Positions 41,554 to 51,166 are shown, numbered from the stretch's first letter. The stretch is 64,000 nt of DNA from Polaribacter litorisediminis (GCF_019968605.1 NZ_CP082966.1:2841501-2905500), one strand, 5' to 3'. Notes: generated by a model from the sequence alone, not told the origin. Made by a program: numbers and translations.

Positions 41554-42059
41554 TATTTTTTTAACAGAACACCATTCGCCTCAAAAGCAAACTCAATTTT
41601 TGGTGCTGTAATCATAGCGATTTCTTCTTTTGATTTCCCTGCATCTTCTGCATAATGTTGCAATTCTTCTACAGAAGTTTCTTGTACAAAAGCTTTTCCT
41701 TCTAAAATAACCTCTCTGTCTTTAGCATCTAAAGGCATAAAAAAACCATATTCTTTAAAACGAACCATCGTTTCCTTTTCGCCCACTGGCAACTTCATCC
41801 AACATCCTTTTTTAGAACAAACTTCATCTATTTTTGACGCAAATTTTGCAGTAATCGTATCTCCTACTTTCATGTTATTAAATTTTGCCAACATTTCATC
41901 AGCAGACATTGCTTTTTCAGCTGTAATTTTATCACCAAAAGCATCAAAATTCATCGCTACTTGATTGGTCTCTTTCTTTTCAGAATTTTCTGTTTCACCC
42001 TTTTTACATGCAGAAAAAACTAAAAGTGCCACGGCACAAAATTTAACAAAATTTCTCAT
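41553..42059 (-). CDS. DUF4920 family lipoprotein
   Basis: A protein of about 168 residues starting MRNFVKFCAVALLVFSACKK, with the lipobox FSAC. ATG at 42057-42059 is preferred over one 18 bp further up because it puts the signal sequence at the very N-terminus. The DUF4920 core has KFASKIDEVCSKKGCWMKLP and the FFMPLDAKDREVILEGKAF block. The two cysteines (CSKKGC) could bind copper or form a disulfide. Function unknown. Divergent from ilvE. Confidence 0.82.
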   Translation of the reverse strand: MRNFVKFCAVALLVFSACKKGETENSEKKETNQVAMNFDAFGDKITAEKAMSADEMLAKFNNMKVGDTITAKFASKIDEVCSKKGCWMKLPVGEKETMVRFKEYGFFMPLDAKDREVILEGKAFVQETSVEELQHYAEDAGKSKEEIAMITAPKIEFAFEANGVLLKK

Positions 42060-42123
42060 AATATAATTATTTAACATTTAAAGAACAAAAGTAATAAATT
42101 TACGCAGAAAACGAGTGAAATCT

Positions 42124-42156
42124 TTGAGATTTGAATACTTAAATTTAGTACATTTG
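42124..42156 (+). promoter_or_regulatory. ilvE promoter
   Basis: TTG (42124-42126) and TACATTTG (42149-42156) are 22 bp apart. The start codon is 22 bases further on. Confidence 0.6.
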
Positions 42157-42178
42157 TAGCCTAAATAACCATAAAGAA

Positions 42179-43237
42179 ATGACACCAAATATAGAAATTA
42201 ATCGTATTAAAGAATCTAAGATTGACTCTGTAGACTTTAACAATTTGCCATTTGGAAGCGTATATTCTGATCATATGTTAGAATGTGATTTTATAAATGG
42301 AGCATGGCAAACACCTGTTATTAAACCTTATCAACCAATATCTCTAGACCCTTCTGCAAAGATTTTTCATTACGGACAATCTATTTTTGAGGGAATGAAA
42401 GCGTATAAAGATGTTGATGAAAACATTTTACTCTTTAGACCTACTGATAATTGCAAACGCTTAAATAAATCTGCTGAACGATTGGTCATTCCGCAAATTC
42501 CTGAAGCTATTTTTATGGAAGGTTTAAAGCAATTATTAAAAGTTGACAGTGATTGGATTCCTAAAAACGAAGGAAGTTCTTTATATATAAGACCTTTTAT
42601 GTTTGCTACGGGTAAAGGTTTTCATGCCTCACCAGCAGATGCTTATAAATTTATTATTTGTACGGCTCCTTCTGGCGCTTATTTTGCTGGAAAAGTAAAA
42701 GTTCTTATTGAAGAAAAATATGCAAGAGCTGCAAATGGTGGTGTTGGTTTTGCAAAAGCTGGTGGAAATTATGCTGCCCAATTTTACCCAACACAATTGG
42801 CTATTGAAAAAGGATACAATCAAGTAATTTGGACGGATGACAATACGCATCAATTTATTGAAGAAGCTGGTGCAATGAATATTTTTATCCGAATTAATGA
42901 CACTTTAATTACGAGCCCAACAAGCGACCGTATTTTAGACGGAATTACGCGTAAAAGTATTTTACAAATAGCCGAAGATAACGGCATAGCAACTGAAGTA
43001 AGAAAAATTTCTGTAGGTGAAGTTGTAGAAGCTGCCAAAAACGGAAATTTAAAAGAGATGTTTGGTGCTGGAACAGCTGCAGTAATTTCTCCAATTGCTG
43101 GTTTTGGATATCAAGAAAATGATTTTGAATTACCCGTATTAGAGAATCCCTATGCGGCACAATTAAAGAAATTAATTACAGACATACAAACTAACAAAAG
43201 CGAAGACCCTTATGGATGGAGGGTTTTAGTAGAGTAG
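42179..43237 (+). CDS. ilvE: Branched-chain amino acid aminotransferase
   Basis: A 352-residue PLP fold-type IV enzyme that interconverts Leu, Ile and Val with their 2-oxo acids using 2-oxoglutarate. Visible blocks are FHYGQSIFEGMKAYKD, YIRPFMFATGKGFHASPAD, VGFAKAGGNYAAQF with the PLP lysine, and FIEEAGAMNIFIRINDTLIT. Driven by its own promoter and closed by a terminator, so monocistronic. Confidence 0.96.
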   Translation: MTPNIEINRIKESKIDSVDFNNLPFGSVYSDHMLECDFINGAWQTPVIKPYQPISLDPSAKIFHYGQSIFEGMKAYKDVDENILLFRPTDNCKRLNKSAERLVIPQIPEAIFMEGLKQLLKVDSDWIPKNEGSSLYIRPFMFATGKGFHASPADAYKFIICTAPSGAYFAGKVKVLIEEKYARAANGGVGFAKAGGNYAAQFYPTQLAIEKGYNQVIWTDDNTHQFIEEAGAMNIFIRINDTLITSPTSDRILDGITRKSILQIAEDNGIATEVRKISVGEVVEAAKNGNLKEMFGAGTAAVISPIAGFGYQENDFELPVLENPYAAQLKKLITDIQTNKSEDPYGWRVLVE

Positions 43238-43261
43238 TTTCTATTTAAAATTTTATATACG

Positions 43262-43293
43262 AAAGCATCAATTTTATAATTGGTGCTTTTTTT
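43262..43293 (+). terminator. ilvE terminator
   Basis: AAAGCATCAATT pairs with AATTGGTGCTTT (one G-T pair) around a short AT loop, followed by seven Ts. Confidence 0.75.
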
Positions 43294-43320
43294 GTAGCTT
43301 TCACCGTCAAATATTTTTTC

Positions 43321-44262
43321 ATGAAAACCTTTATTTATATTCCGATTTGTTTCATTTTCCTGATGTCGTGCCATCAAAAAAAAGAAAATAAAAAGATTGG
43401 CTACGAGCAATACATCACTGTTTTAGGAATTGCACAAGATGGCGGTTATCCTCATATTGGTTGCCAAAAAGTATGTTGTGCTGATTTCTATGCAGGAAGG
43501 AAAGAAAGAAAAAGTGTTGTTTCGCTAGGTTTGGTTGATTTGCAAAACCAACAAAAATGGATCTTTGAAGCAACTCCAGATTTACATACCCAATTGGCCG
43601 ATTTAGAACAAAATCATCTAAAAACAAAGACCATTATTAATGGTGTTTTTTTGACCCATGCGCATATTGGTCATTACACAGGGCTCATGTATTTTGGACG
43701 AGAAGCTTATGGCAAAAAAGATATTCCTGTTTTTGTCATGCCAAAAATGAAAGCGTTTCTAACCAATAACGGTCCTTGGAATCAATTGGTTTCCTTGCAA
43801 AATATTATGCTCAATGAGCTACAATCAGACTCCACTGTAATTTTGAATAAAAAACTAAAAGTGACTCCTTTTTTGGTGCCTCATAGAGATGAATTTTCTG
43901 AAACCGTAGGCTACAAGATTGAAGGCACTCATAAATCTGCCTTATTTATTCCTGATATTGATAAATGGTACCAATGGAAAAAGAACATTCTTGAAGAAGT
44001 CAAAAAAGTAGATTACGCTTTTTTAGACGCCACTTTTTTAAATCAGAAAGAAGTAAAAAGAGCGATGATAGAAGTACCGCATCCATTTATTGACGAAACG
44101 ATAAACTTGTTTAAAAACGAATCTTTAACAACCAAAAATAAAGTAATTTTCATTCATTTTAATCATACAAATCCTGCATTGCAAAAAAATAGTAAAGAAC
44201 GAATAGCAATAGAAAAATTGGGATTTCGTTTTGCTACCGAAAAAAATAACTACGAACTTTAA
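43321..44262 (+). CDS. PqqB-like MBL-fold lipoprotein
   Basis: A 313-residue metallo-beta-lactamase-fold hydrolase of the PqqB subgroup. Its signal sequence ends LMSCHQKK, so it is lipidated. The metal site is THAHIGHYTGL near residue 112, where PqqB proteins usually have an Asp. A CxxxCC pattern (GCQKVCCADFYAG) precedes it. No other PQQ biosynthesis gene is in the window, so it is not necessarily involved in making PQQ. The NTF2-like gene follows by 20 bp. Confidence 0.85.
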   Translation: MKTFIYIPICFIFLMSCHQKKENKKIGYEQYITVLGIAQDGGYPHIGCQKVCCADFYAGRKERKSVVSLGLVDLQNQQKWIFEATPDLHTQLADLEQNHLKTKTIINGVFLTHAHIGHYTGLMYFGREAYGKKDIPVFVMPKMKAFLTNNGPWNQLVSLQNIMLNELQSDSTVILNKKLKVTPFLVPHRDEFSETVGYKIEGTHKSALFIPDIDKWYQWKKNILEEVKKVDYAFLDATFLNQKEVKRAMIEVPHPFIDETINLFKNESLTTKNKVIFIHFNHTNPALQKNSKERIAIEKLGFRFATEKNNYEL

Positions 44263-44282
44263 TAACTTATAAATCACAAAAA

Positions 44283-44732
44283 ATGATAAAACCCATTCTA
44301 ATTTATTTTTTACTCATCATTTCAATATCGATACAAAGTCAAGAAAAAGAACATACTTTGCAAGCTATTCAAACCACTATTCAGAATTATTATGATGGTT
44401 ATATAGAAAGAGATCTCAACAAACTCAATAAAGCATTTGATACCGTGAACGGCACGATGAAAATTCCTATTTCAAAAGAAGATCAAACCATGGGTTATAA
44501 AAATGCATTCTTTAAAGATTTAATGCCTATTTGGGGAAACCGGGAAAAATTATCAAAAGAAACACTAGAAAATTGTGCTCTAGAAATTTTAAATATCGAT
44601 GTGGTTGCTACTCAAATAGCAAGTGCAAAAATGCGTATGAAAGTAGATTTAGTAACTTATATTGATATTTTATCGCTTCAAAAAATAAATGGTTTTTGGA
44701 AAATAACGAATAAAATTTATATCGTAGAATGA
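44283..44732 (+). CDS. Exported NTF2-like protein
   Basis: A 149-residue protein with a signal peptide (PILIYFLLIISISIQS). It has the small alpha-beta cone of the NTF2/lumazine-binding-like family: IQNYYDGYIERDLNKLNKAFD at the front and FWKITNKIYIVE at the end. These are mostly uncharacterised, often with a ligand-binding or hydrolytic role. Probably cotranscribed with the MBL-fold gene. Confidence 0.75.
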   Translation: MIKPILIYFLLIISISIQSQEKEHTLQAIQTTIQNYYDGYIERDLNKLNKAFDTVNGTMKIPISKEDQTMGYKNAFFKDLMPIWGNREKLSKETLENCALEILNIDVVATQIASAKMRMKVDLVTYIDILSLQKINGFWKITNKIYIVE

Positions 44733-44840
44733 GTATATTTTAGTTTAAAAAGAACTTAAGAAACTTATAATATAGCTTTGTTTATTCATTGCTATACTAT
44801 TTTTCATGCCCAAGACACTGTATTTTTCATAAAAAAAAAC

Positions 44841-44848
44841 TAAATTTG
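44841..44848 (+). promoter_or_regulatory. -7 element of the hybrid kinase gene
   Basis: TAAATTTG matches TAnnTTTG exactly and lies 24 bases upstream of the ATG at 44873. It lies inside the longer open frame that begins at 44789, arguing for the downstream start. Confidence 0.6.
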
Positions 44849-44872
44849 TTTTCAACCCCCAAGAAAACTCAT

Positions 44873-46537
44873 ATGTCTGACTTCTCTAAAACAAGAGTAA
44901 AACTAGTATCTAACCTTTCTTTTTTCACTACAATTATTACCGCTATTTGGTACTTTGTTGCTCGATCTATAAACTTGATAGCTTTGAGTAATTGTCTTGG
45001 AATTACAGTAATTCTATTTGTTTTATCTGCAATTATTGCTAAAAAAGGAAATCTCGCAATTGCTAGAATATTGTATTTACTGGCCTTAAGCTTTAGTGTT
45101 TCTCTTACGGCTTCCTTTATTGGCAGGCCAGGAAGTGTAGAGTTTGTTTTACTATTTGCTATCGGACTTCCTTTTTTGCTTTTTTCTTTTAGAAGAGAAC
45201 CTTTTTCTGTTGGTTTTTTTGCAATTCTGCCCTGTATTTTCTGGATATTATTGCAACTTACAGATTTCAAACTTTTTACAAAACAGCAAATGAACCCTGA
45301 ATTAGCTCGAGATTTTATTTATCCCATTTCTGTCATTAGCACAATTGCATTAGCAACGTTTCAATTAATTTATTTCTCTTTACTAAATGGTCGATATTTT
45401 GCTAAAATACACAACAAAAAAGATGAAGCTATTGAGGCATCTAATGCGAAGTCTCAATTCTTAAGCACTATGAGTCATGAAATTAGAACTCCTTTAAATG
45501 CTATTATTGGTTTATCTTATATCTTAAATGAATCGAAACCACCAGAAAATCTAAAAGAAAATATAGAAGCCTTAAATTATTCGGGTAAAATTTTATTGAA
45601 TTTACTAAATGATGTGTTAGATTTTAGTAAAATGCAATCGACAAAGATAGAGCTAGATTTAATTCCTACTGACATTCATAAAGCCATACGACAGATAAAA
45701 AAAACGCATGAAGCTAGTTGTTTACGAAAAGGAATTACATTAAGTTTAGAGATAGATCATGATATACCAGTTGTTTGGCTAGATATCGTTCGCTTTAATC
45801 AAGTTATTAACAATCTGGTTTCTAACGCTATTAAATTTACCAAAAAAGGAGGTGTATCCTTAGTGATTAAAAATAAACCTGCTGATGACCATCAAATTAT
45901 ATTAAATACTACAGTAAAAGATACTGGCATTGGTTTAACACCAGAGCAACAAGAAAAAATATGGGATGCTTTTACCCAGGCTTCTAGCAGCACAAATAGA
46001 TTGTATGGTGGTACTGGTTTGGGGCTTTCTATTGTAAAAAGTATTATCACCGCGATGAACTCTAGTGTAAAAATTGATAGTTCTATAGGAAACGGCAGCA
46101 GTTTTTCTTTCGATTTAGCCTTAAAAATAGCCTCTAAAGACGAACTACTAAAACAAACTGAAAAGAAAGATCGTAATTTTACAAATAAAAAAGTTTTATT
46201 AGTTGAAGATAACCTCATCAATGTAATGGTTGGAAAACAAATACTTGAAAAAGCAGGTTTAAAAGTAGAGGTAGCGAATGATGGAAAAGTAGCTGTAAAT
46301 ATGGTTCAAGAAAACCATTATGATACTGTTCTTATGGACATTCAAATGCCTATTATGGATGGATATACAGCATCTTCAGAAATTCGAAAATTTAATACTA
46401 CGGTTCCAATTTTAGCACTTTCGGCTTCTGTTTTTATTGAAGTGAAAAACAAAATTCAATCCTGTGGTATGAACGGTTTTATTTATAAGCCCTTTGACCC
46501 AGAAGACCTTTTGGATAAAATTGAAGAAACCTTTTAA
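44873..46537 (+). CDS. Hybrid sensor histidine kinase/response regulator
   Basis: A membrane sensor of 554 residues counting from the chosen ATG (MSDFSKTRVKLVSNLSF). About six membrane helices occupy residues 10-180. The HisKA domain has SHEIRTPLNAI with the phosphorylated His near 205. The HATPase domain has VVNNLVSNAIKFT-type NNLVSNAIKFT, DTGIGLTPEQQ and GGTGLGLSI. A C-terminal receiver has VLLVEDN, the phosphoacceptor in VLMDIQMPIMDG, and LALSASVF. No dedicated regulator or output gene follows. The signal is unknown. Confidence 0.93.
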   Translation: MSDFSKTRVKLVSNLSFFTTIITAIWYFVARSINLIALSNCLGITVILFVLSAIIAKKGNLAIARILYLLALSFSVSLTASFIGRPGSVEFVLLFAIGLPFLLFSFRREPFSVGFFAILPCIFWILLQLTDFKLFTKQQMNPELARDFIYPISVISTIALATFQLIYFSLLNGRYFAKIHNKKDEAIEASNAKSQFLSTMSHEIRTPLNAIIGLSYILNESKPPENLKENIEALNYSGKILLNLLNDVLDFSKMQSTKIELDLIPTDIHKAIRQIKKTHEASCLRKGITLSLEIDHDIPVVWLDIVRFNQVINNLVSNAIKFTKKGGVSLVIKNKPADDHQIILNTTVKDTGIGLTPEQQEKIWDAFTQASSSTNRLYGGTGLGLSIVKSIITAMNSSVKIDSSIGNGSSFSFDLALKIASKDELLKQTEKKDRNFTNKKVLLVEDNLINVMVGKQILEKAGLKVEVANDGKVAVNMVQENHYDTVLMDIQMPIMDGYTASSEIRKFNTTVPILALSASVFIEVKNKIQSCGMNGFIYKPFDPEDLLDKIEETF

Positions 46538-46693
46538 TTGTTTTTACTTTTGATGCTCAATTGAATCAAACAAAAATAAAAATTAGGGTAGCCACCTCAA
46601 ATCCTCTCGATTTATTTTTATTGATTTCGTTTATAGCAAATAACTAAGGGTATGTGTAAAATGATGGTAGCCCTATTTTCTAAACCTAAAATT

Positions 46694-47080
46694 TTATAGA
46701 TCCAAAATTCCACTAATATTTGGTTTAGAGTAATTTGGTCCTTTTAAAACTTTACCATCTTCTCTATAAATTGGTTTGCCATTTTCACCTAACTTACTCA
46801 TGTTACTTCGTTGAATTTCATTAAAAACAGCCTCTATTTTATCTTGCATTCCGTGTTCTATAATAGTTCCACATAAAATATACAACATATCTCCCAAAGC
46901 ATCTGCAACCTCTACCAAATCATTGTTATTGGCAGCTTCTAAATATTCTTCATTTTCTTCTTGCATCAAATTAAACCGCAATAAATTTCGATCTTCGCCA
47001 ATATGGGCTACAGGTTCATTGTTCATGTTTAATTTAAAAGCTGTGTGAAATTCAGTTACTGCGGTTATTTTACTTTTCAT
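46694..47080 (-). CDS. MazG-like/PRA-PH superfamily nucleotide pyrophosphohydrolase
   Basis: A 128-residue all-alpha NTP pyrophosphohydrolase-like protein. The acidic metal motif is EENEEYLEAANNNDLVEVAD followed by ALGDMLYILCG, the ExxE...ExxD pattern of the MazG/HisE/dUTPase-like family. The C-terminal part (YREDGKVLKGPNYSKPN) is the conserved tail of bacteroidal and phage members. Probably cleans up non-canonical nucleotides. Monocistronic on the minus strand. Confidence 0.85.
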   Translation of the reverse strand: MKSKITAVTEFHTAFKLNMNNEPVAHIGEDRNLLRFNLMQEENEEYLEAANNNDLVEVADALGDMLYILCGTIIEHGMQDKIEAVFNEIQRSNMSKLGENGKPIYREDGKVLKGPNYSKPNISGILDL

Positions 47081-47358
47081 GTATTTATATTTTAGCGATT
47101 CTCGTTTCCAGTAAGCAACTGACTGTCAATTTCTTGTAATAACACCATTGATCATTTGCAATTATTGGTAGAAATATATCGAAGTAGCAGTGCTTTATTT
47201 TTTTTGTTTTTATTGATTTATAATGACATCCGAGTTAAATTACAAATGCCGTTCTTACTTTTATTCGTAATTTTGCAAGCAACAATATATAGAAACTTTA
47301 TGAAAAAATAAAACATCATAAAGGCAAAATATTTTAAACCTTATAAAGAATAAAAAGA
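47081..47358. other. Intergenic region with a promoter
   Basis: About 280 bases without a gene. It holds TAATTTTG (47268-47275), a good -7 element on the plus strand, about 80 bases before the 68-residue gene. It also has a 17-base word (47283-47299) identical to one in the toxin-antitoxin operator region. Confidence 0.5.
47268..47275 (+). promoter_or_regulatory. -7 element of the 68-residue membrane protein gene
   Basis: TAATTTTG fits TAnnTTTG. The leader to the start codon would be about 80 nt. Confidence 0.45.
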
Positions 47359-47565
47359 ATGTTTTTAGGTGCTTATTTTACAACAGGAAGAATTATTTTT
47401 ATAATTTTCTTTGTACTTGCTTTTGGTTCGCTCATTGTTTGGAGTTACAGAAAAGATCTTAAAAATCATCATCGATATTATAAAGATGCTGGTAAGAAGG
47501 TGGCAATTTATGGCGGCATTATTATTGCTGTTTTCGTTGCCATTCGTTTTATATTTGGCAACTAA
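47359..47565 (+). CDS. Small membrane protein, 68 residues
   Basis: Two membrane helices (residues 9-29 and 46-64) joined by a basic loop (YRKDLKNHHRYYKDAGKK). Family unknown to me. Convergent with the Kir channel gene, only 3 bp apart at the stops. The start, stop and composition look real. No terminator is visible between the two genes. Confidence 0.7.
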   Translation: MFLGAYFTTGRIIFIIFFVLAFGSLIVWSYRKDLKNHHRYYKDAGKKVAIYGGIIIAVFVAIRFIFGN

Positions 47566-47568
47566 TTT

Positions 47569-48486
47569 TTACATTTTTTCTACTTCACTTAATTTATCGT
47601 GATCTAAAACCGTGAAACCTTCAGCATCAAAACTAGAGGAAGGCACGTATTTTACATCGATCAAAACATCTTTAAAGTCATAGTTATGAAGTTGATATAC
47701 CTTTTGTGAAAAAGATTCTTCATGATAATTTATGAGTAAGTAAAGATGTGCATCTAAGTTTTTAATTTCTTCTTTCGAATAGGTAACTAACGGACTTTCA
47801 GCATTAATTTCATGCACAATTGTCCATATGGTTGGCAAGTACATCACTTTATTCCGCTCTAAATCTAGTGTATGAAAACGACGTTTAAATTCGCCATGCT
47901 CATCTTTTTCTGAAATCGACAGTGTTACTGTAATTTCTGGCTCTATCATCACCGTTTTCCGGCTGTTCATCAATCTAAACATTAACGCCCTATGCCCTTT
48001 AAAATCTCTTATAATAAGATTTTTACTGAATTTTAAAGACGCTTTAGGTTTTGAAAAACGACCATACAATAAACCGGTGATAAAAGAAAAACTTAACAAA
48101 CCAATCATCGCTTCAAAAGCTGCAATTAAATTGGCTGTAATTCCTTTTGGCGCAATTCCCCCATAGCCCACAGTCGTTAATGTTTGTGCACTGAAGAAAA
48201 ATCCGTTTAAGAAATCTGCAAAAAAAGTTCCTTTTGTTTTCGTAATTTGTTCAATACCTATGGCCACATATAGCAACCCAAAAAAGACATTAAAAAGTGT
48301 GTATACCAAAATGATTAACAAGAAAAATTGCGACCAAGAAATATCAACAAAAAAGGTATATAAATCATTTATATTTCTTTTTCTGTTGATGTGATTTACA
48401 TTACTGCCTCCATCATCATTGATAATACTCTTCGCATTTTCTTTTGTATTATAACCAAAACCTGGGTCTCTTGTTTTTCTTGCCAT
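47569..48486 (-). CDS. Inward-rectifier potassium channel (KirBac-like)
   Basis: A 305-residue K+ channel. Two membrane helices frame the pore with filter TVGYGGIAP near residue 108. A large C-terminal cytosolic immunoglobulin-like domain (residues 150-300) has SKNLIIRDFKGHRALMFRLMN and related blocks, ending with AEGFTVLDHDKLSEVEKM. It could set membrane potential or K+ uptake in a marine bacterium. Downstream in a minus-strand run with the membrane protein at 48507. Confidence 0.92.
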   Translation of the reverse strand: MARKTRDPGFGYNTKENAKSIINDDGGSNVNHINRKRNINDLYTFFVDISWSQFFLLIILVYTLFNVFFGLLYVAIGIEQITKTKGTFFADFLNGFFFSAQTLTTVGYGGIAPKGITANLIAAFEAMIGLLSFSFITGLLYGRFSKPKASLKFSKNLIIRDFKGHRALMFRLMNSRKTVMIEPEITVTLSISEKDEHGEFKRRFHTLDLERNKVMYLPTIWTIVHEINAESPLVTYSKEEIKNLDAHLYLLINYHEESFSQKVYQLHNYDFKDVLIDVKYVPSSSFDAEGFTVLDHDKLSEVEKM

Positions 48487-48506
48487 TTATTTTAAGAATG
48501 ATTCGC

Positions 48507-49262
48507 CTAGTATTTTTTACTGTTTTTTAAACGAAACCAAGCTATTTTATGTCGTTGTGTATAGATAAAAAAGCAACCAATGTCTAATAAAAAATAAAAT
48601 AAACTAATACCACTTGGCGGATTATTACTTGGCAAAAACTCAAAAACTTCAAAACCAATATTTGGCCATTTCCAGCAACCAAATGCAGTGCCTCCTATTT
48701 CTAAAATGGCGACTAAAATATACATCGTATAAAAAAACAACCGATCTTTTGGTCTTTTTAAAAGCAATAGAAAAACACAAATAGTCATCACAAAACCAAA
48801 AACATCTTTAAAAAAAATCAAATAAATAGTGGCAAAAATTGCGATAACGATTGCTAATAATTGCTCTATAGCTTTATGATACTTTCTAATAATAGAAGCT
48901 TTACTAAACATAAAAACTCTACCATACAAAGCTGCATGACCAATTGGGACATACCATGGAACATTTTCTAATCGGTAGGTGTACATATTTAATCCTCTAG
49001 AAAAAAAATATTCACCTATAAAACCTAAAATAACTGCATAGATCATTAATTCTTTTATTCTAGGTGTGGCTCTTACAAAAAAAATAAAAAAACCAAGAAG
49101 CATCAGTATATTAATCCATATTTGCGAGTTCGATATATTGGCGGCAAAATAATTACTATCAAAAAAAAGCACAAAAACAAAGAGTATAAACAGTCCTATT
49201 TTCCTATTAAAAACAGCTATAATTTGTTTTAAATCTTCCTTAGGAATCGAAAATACTAGCAT
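48507..49262 (-). CDS. Polytopic membrane protein of unknown function
   Basis: A 251-residue protein with about seven or eight hydrophobic segments. Recognisable local motifs are YRLENVPWYVPIGHAALYGR (residues 95-115) and FGCWKWPNIGFEVFEFLPSNNPPSG near the end. The start codon overlaps the tag stop codon (shared bases at 49262), so the two are translationally coupled. I do not recognise a family. Confidence 0.72.
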   Translation of the reverse strand: MLVFSIPKEDLKQIIAVFNRKIGLFILFVFVLFFDSNYFAANISNSQIWINILMLLGFFIFFVRATPRIKELMIYAVILGFIGEYFFSRGLNMYTYRLENVPWYVPIGHAALYGRVFMFSKASIIRKYHKAIEQLLAIVIAIFATIYLIFFKDVFGFVMTICVFLLLLKRPKDRLFFYTMYILVAILEIGGTAFGCWKWPNIGFEVFEFLPSNNPPSGISLFYFLLDIGCFFIYTQRHKIAWFRLKNSKKY

Positions 49263-49819
49263 TAATTTGGATATTTAAAACAGTCTGTTGTATGATCATT
49301 TACCATGCCCACAGCTTGCATATAAGCATACATAACGGTAGCCCCCGTAAACTTAAATCCTCTTTTTTTTAAATCTTTAGACAGTTGATTAGAAATTTCA
49401 GTAGTTGCAGGGACTTCTAATCTGGTTTTAAATTGATTTATGATGGGTTGATGATTTACATAACTCCAAATAAATGTAGAAAAAGAACCAAACTCTTTTT
49501 GGATATCCATAAATAACTGTGCGTTGGTAATGGCGCTTCTAATTTTTAATTTATTTCTGATAATCCCCTTATTTTGCATCAATTGATTGAATTTACTTTC
49601 GGGATATTTTGCAATCTTTTTATAATCGAAATCATCAAATGCCTTTCTAAAATTTTCTCTTTTATTCAAAACAGTAATCCAACTTACACCCGCCTGAAAA
49701 GTTTCTAAAAGTAGAAACTCAAACAAAATAGCATCATCATAAACTGGAGTTCCCCATTCATAATCATGATATTCTTGATATAATTTACTTTCTGTAACCC
49801 AAAAACATCGGTGTTGCAT
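49262..49819 (-). CDS. tag: DNA-3-methyladenine glycosylase I
   Basis: A 185-residue base-excision repair enzyme that removes 3-methyladenine. The family features are the N-terminal HRCFWVTESKLYQEYHDYEWG, with its zinc-binding Cys, LLETFQAGVSWITVL and the C-terminal FTGATVMYAYMQAVGMVNDH with HTTDCF supplying further zinc ligands. It starts one base downstream of the M24 peptidase gene, so the pair is coupled. Confidence 0.95.
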   Translation of the reverse strand: MQHRCFWVTESKLYQEYHDYEWGTPVYDDAILFEFLLLETFQAGVSWITVLNKRENFRKAFDDFDYKKIAKYPESKFNQLMQNKGIIRNKLKIRSAITNAQLFMDIQKEFGSFSTFIWSYVNHQPIINQFKTRLEVPATTEISNQLSKDLKKRGFKFTGATVMYAYMQAVGMVNDHTTDCFKYPN

Positions 49820-51166
49820 TTACTCTATTTTTATAGGTTTAATAGCAGTTTGCCTTTCATTTACATAGTCAAATGTATCATCTCCAAAAAAACCTGCCTC
49901 TTCCAACATAATTCTAATATCCTTATCCCATTCTTTAATAAAAACTGTGGTATTTAATTCAATGGCATACGCCGTATTTTTTTGAAGCGGATAATCACCA
50001 TTAAACGGCACTCCTTCCTGAGAATCCCACATACCAATGGTTGTACCAGCACTATGTCCATATTTTCCTAGGGGATGGGTATAAATTGAAGGCCTCAATC
50101 CTTCTTTTTTTCCTTGGGATAAAGCTTGTGCTAAAATGTCATTCCCCGTTTTACCAAATTTCATATTGCTCGTTAAAATATCTTGAATCCTATTTCCTTT
50201 TTTAAAAGCATCCGTCAGGAAATCAGGGACCTCTTTTTCATCTATATTTAAAACATACGCATGCTGCTGGCAATCTGTATTTAAACCAATGTAGGTGATA
50301 CCAAAATCGCAATGTAACAAATCTCCTTTTTGAATTATCTTTTCATCTTTCGCTTTTGAAAAAGACTCAATATGAGATTTTAACGCTTCATTATTTCTTT
50401 GTACATCTATGGTAGGATGAAACCATGTTGCTAAACCTAAATCGGTTACTTTTTGACGCAGATACCAAACTAAATCTTCTGTAGTAGTTTCTCCGGGAAC
50501 AATTGTGTTCTCAGAAAAAGTTTCATCAATAATATCATGGGTAATTTTTACTAAATCTCTAAATACAGCCAATTCTTTTTCAGTTCTAGTTTCTATCCAA
50601 GCAATCGCTAATTTTTCTGCAGAAACTAATTTAGAACTCATTTCATCCGGTAAATTTTCTTTCAATTCATCATAATCCGTTTTCACCAAACCGTCTGCCA
50701 ATGCAAAATATTTAGAAAAATTAACACCTATTTTATTTGGATTTCTTTCTTTGATAATGTCCACCAACGCTTTCCATTGATTGGGTTCTTTTTCTTTATC
50801 CCAAGCAGATTGTATGCTTTTACCAATATCATATCGGGCAACAGCTAGTCTTTCTAGCGTGTTTTTTTCTTTATTTCTATAAAAAACAATGATGGTTCTT
50901 CTTCTAGCATTTAACCAAGTTGCCGGCAACATGGTTTTTAAAACAGGATCTTCATTGTATTCTCTTGAAATTAATAACCACATATCAAGACCCGATTGAT
51001 CCATTAATTTTGGGAGTAAATTTACAAATCTATCTTCTAAAAGTTCATCTTTTAAAGAAGCCCTATCTACCTCGCTTAAAATTGAATATGTGTTTTTTTC
51101 TGGCTCTTTTTGGGAACATGAAAAGGAAATGCTCAAAAAAAATACTGCTACTATGATATACTTCAT
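49820..51166 (-). CDS. M24 family metallopeptidase lipoprotein
   Basis: A 448-residue aminopeptidase P-like protein. The signal sequence ends ISFSCSQK, so it is a lipoprotein. The C-terminal pita-bread fold carries the metal ligands in LLHCDFGITYIGLNTDCQQ (two Asp), YTHPLGKYGHSAG (His), YAIELNTTV (Glu) and IMLEEAGFFG (Glu). The N-terminal half is the extra domain of creatinase-type enzymes. A prolidase-like role in peptide use is plausible, perhaps with the DUF885 protein. The tag gene follows. Confidence 0.9.
   Translation of the reverse strand: MKYIIVAVFFLSISFSCSQKEPEKNTYSILSEVDRASLKDELLEDRFVNLLPKLMDQSGLDMWLLISREYNEDPVLKTMLPATWLNARRRTIIVFYRNKEKNTLERLAVARYDIGKSIQSAWDKEKEPNQWKALVDIIKERNPNKIGVNFSKYFALADGLVKTDYDELKENLPDEMSSKLVSAEKLAIAWIETRTEKELAVFRDLVKITHDIIDETFSENTIVPGETTTEDLVWYLRQKVTDLGLATWFHPTIDVQRNNEALKSHIESFSKAKDEKIIQKGDLLHCDFGITYIGLNTDCQQHAYVLNIDEKEVPDFLTDAFKKGNRIQDILTSNMKFGKTGNDILAQALSQGKKEGLRPSIYTHPLGKYGHSAGTTIGMWDSQEGVPFNGDYPLQKNTAYAIELNTTVFIKEWDKDIRIMLEEAGFFGDDTFDYVNERQTAIKPIKIE

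Noticed and set aside
43321..44262. True PQQ biosynthesis gene pqqB
   Set aside because: It is a lipoprotein, the metal motif differs from the standard and no other pqq gene is present; called PqqB-like only.
44789..44872. Longer N-terminus for the hybrid histidine kinase
   Set aside because: A perfect TAnnTTTG box lies inside this stretch, 24 bases before the chosen ATG; the extra residues look non-coding.
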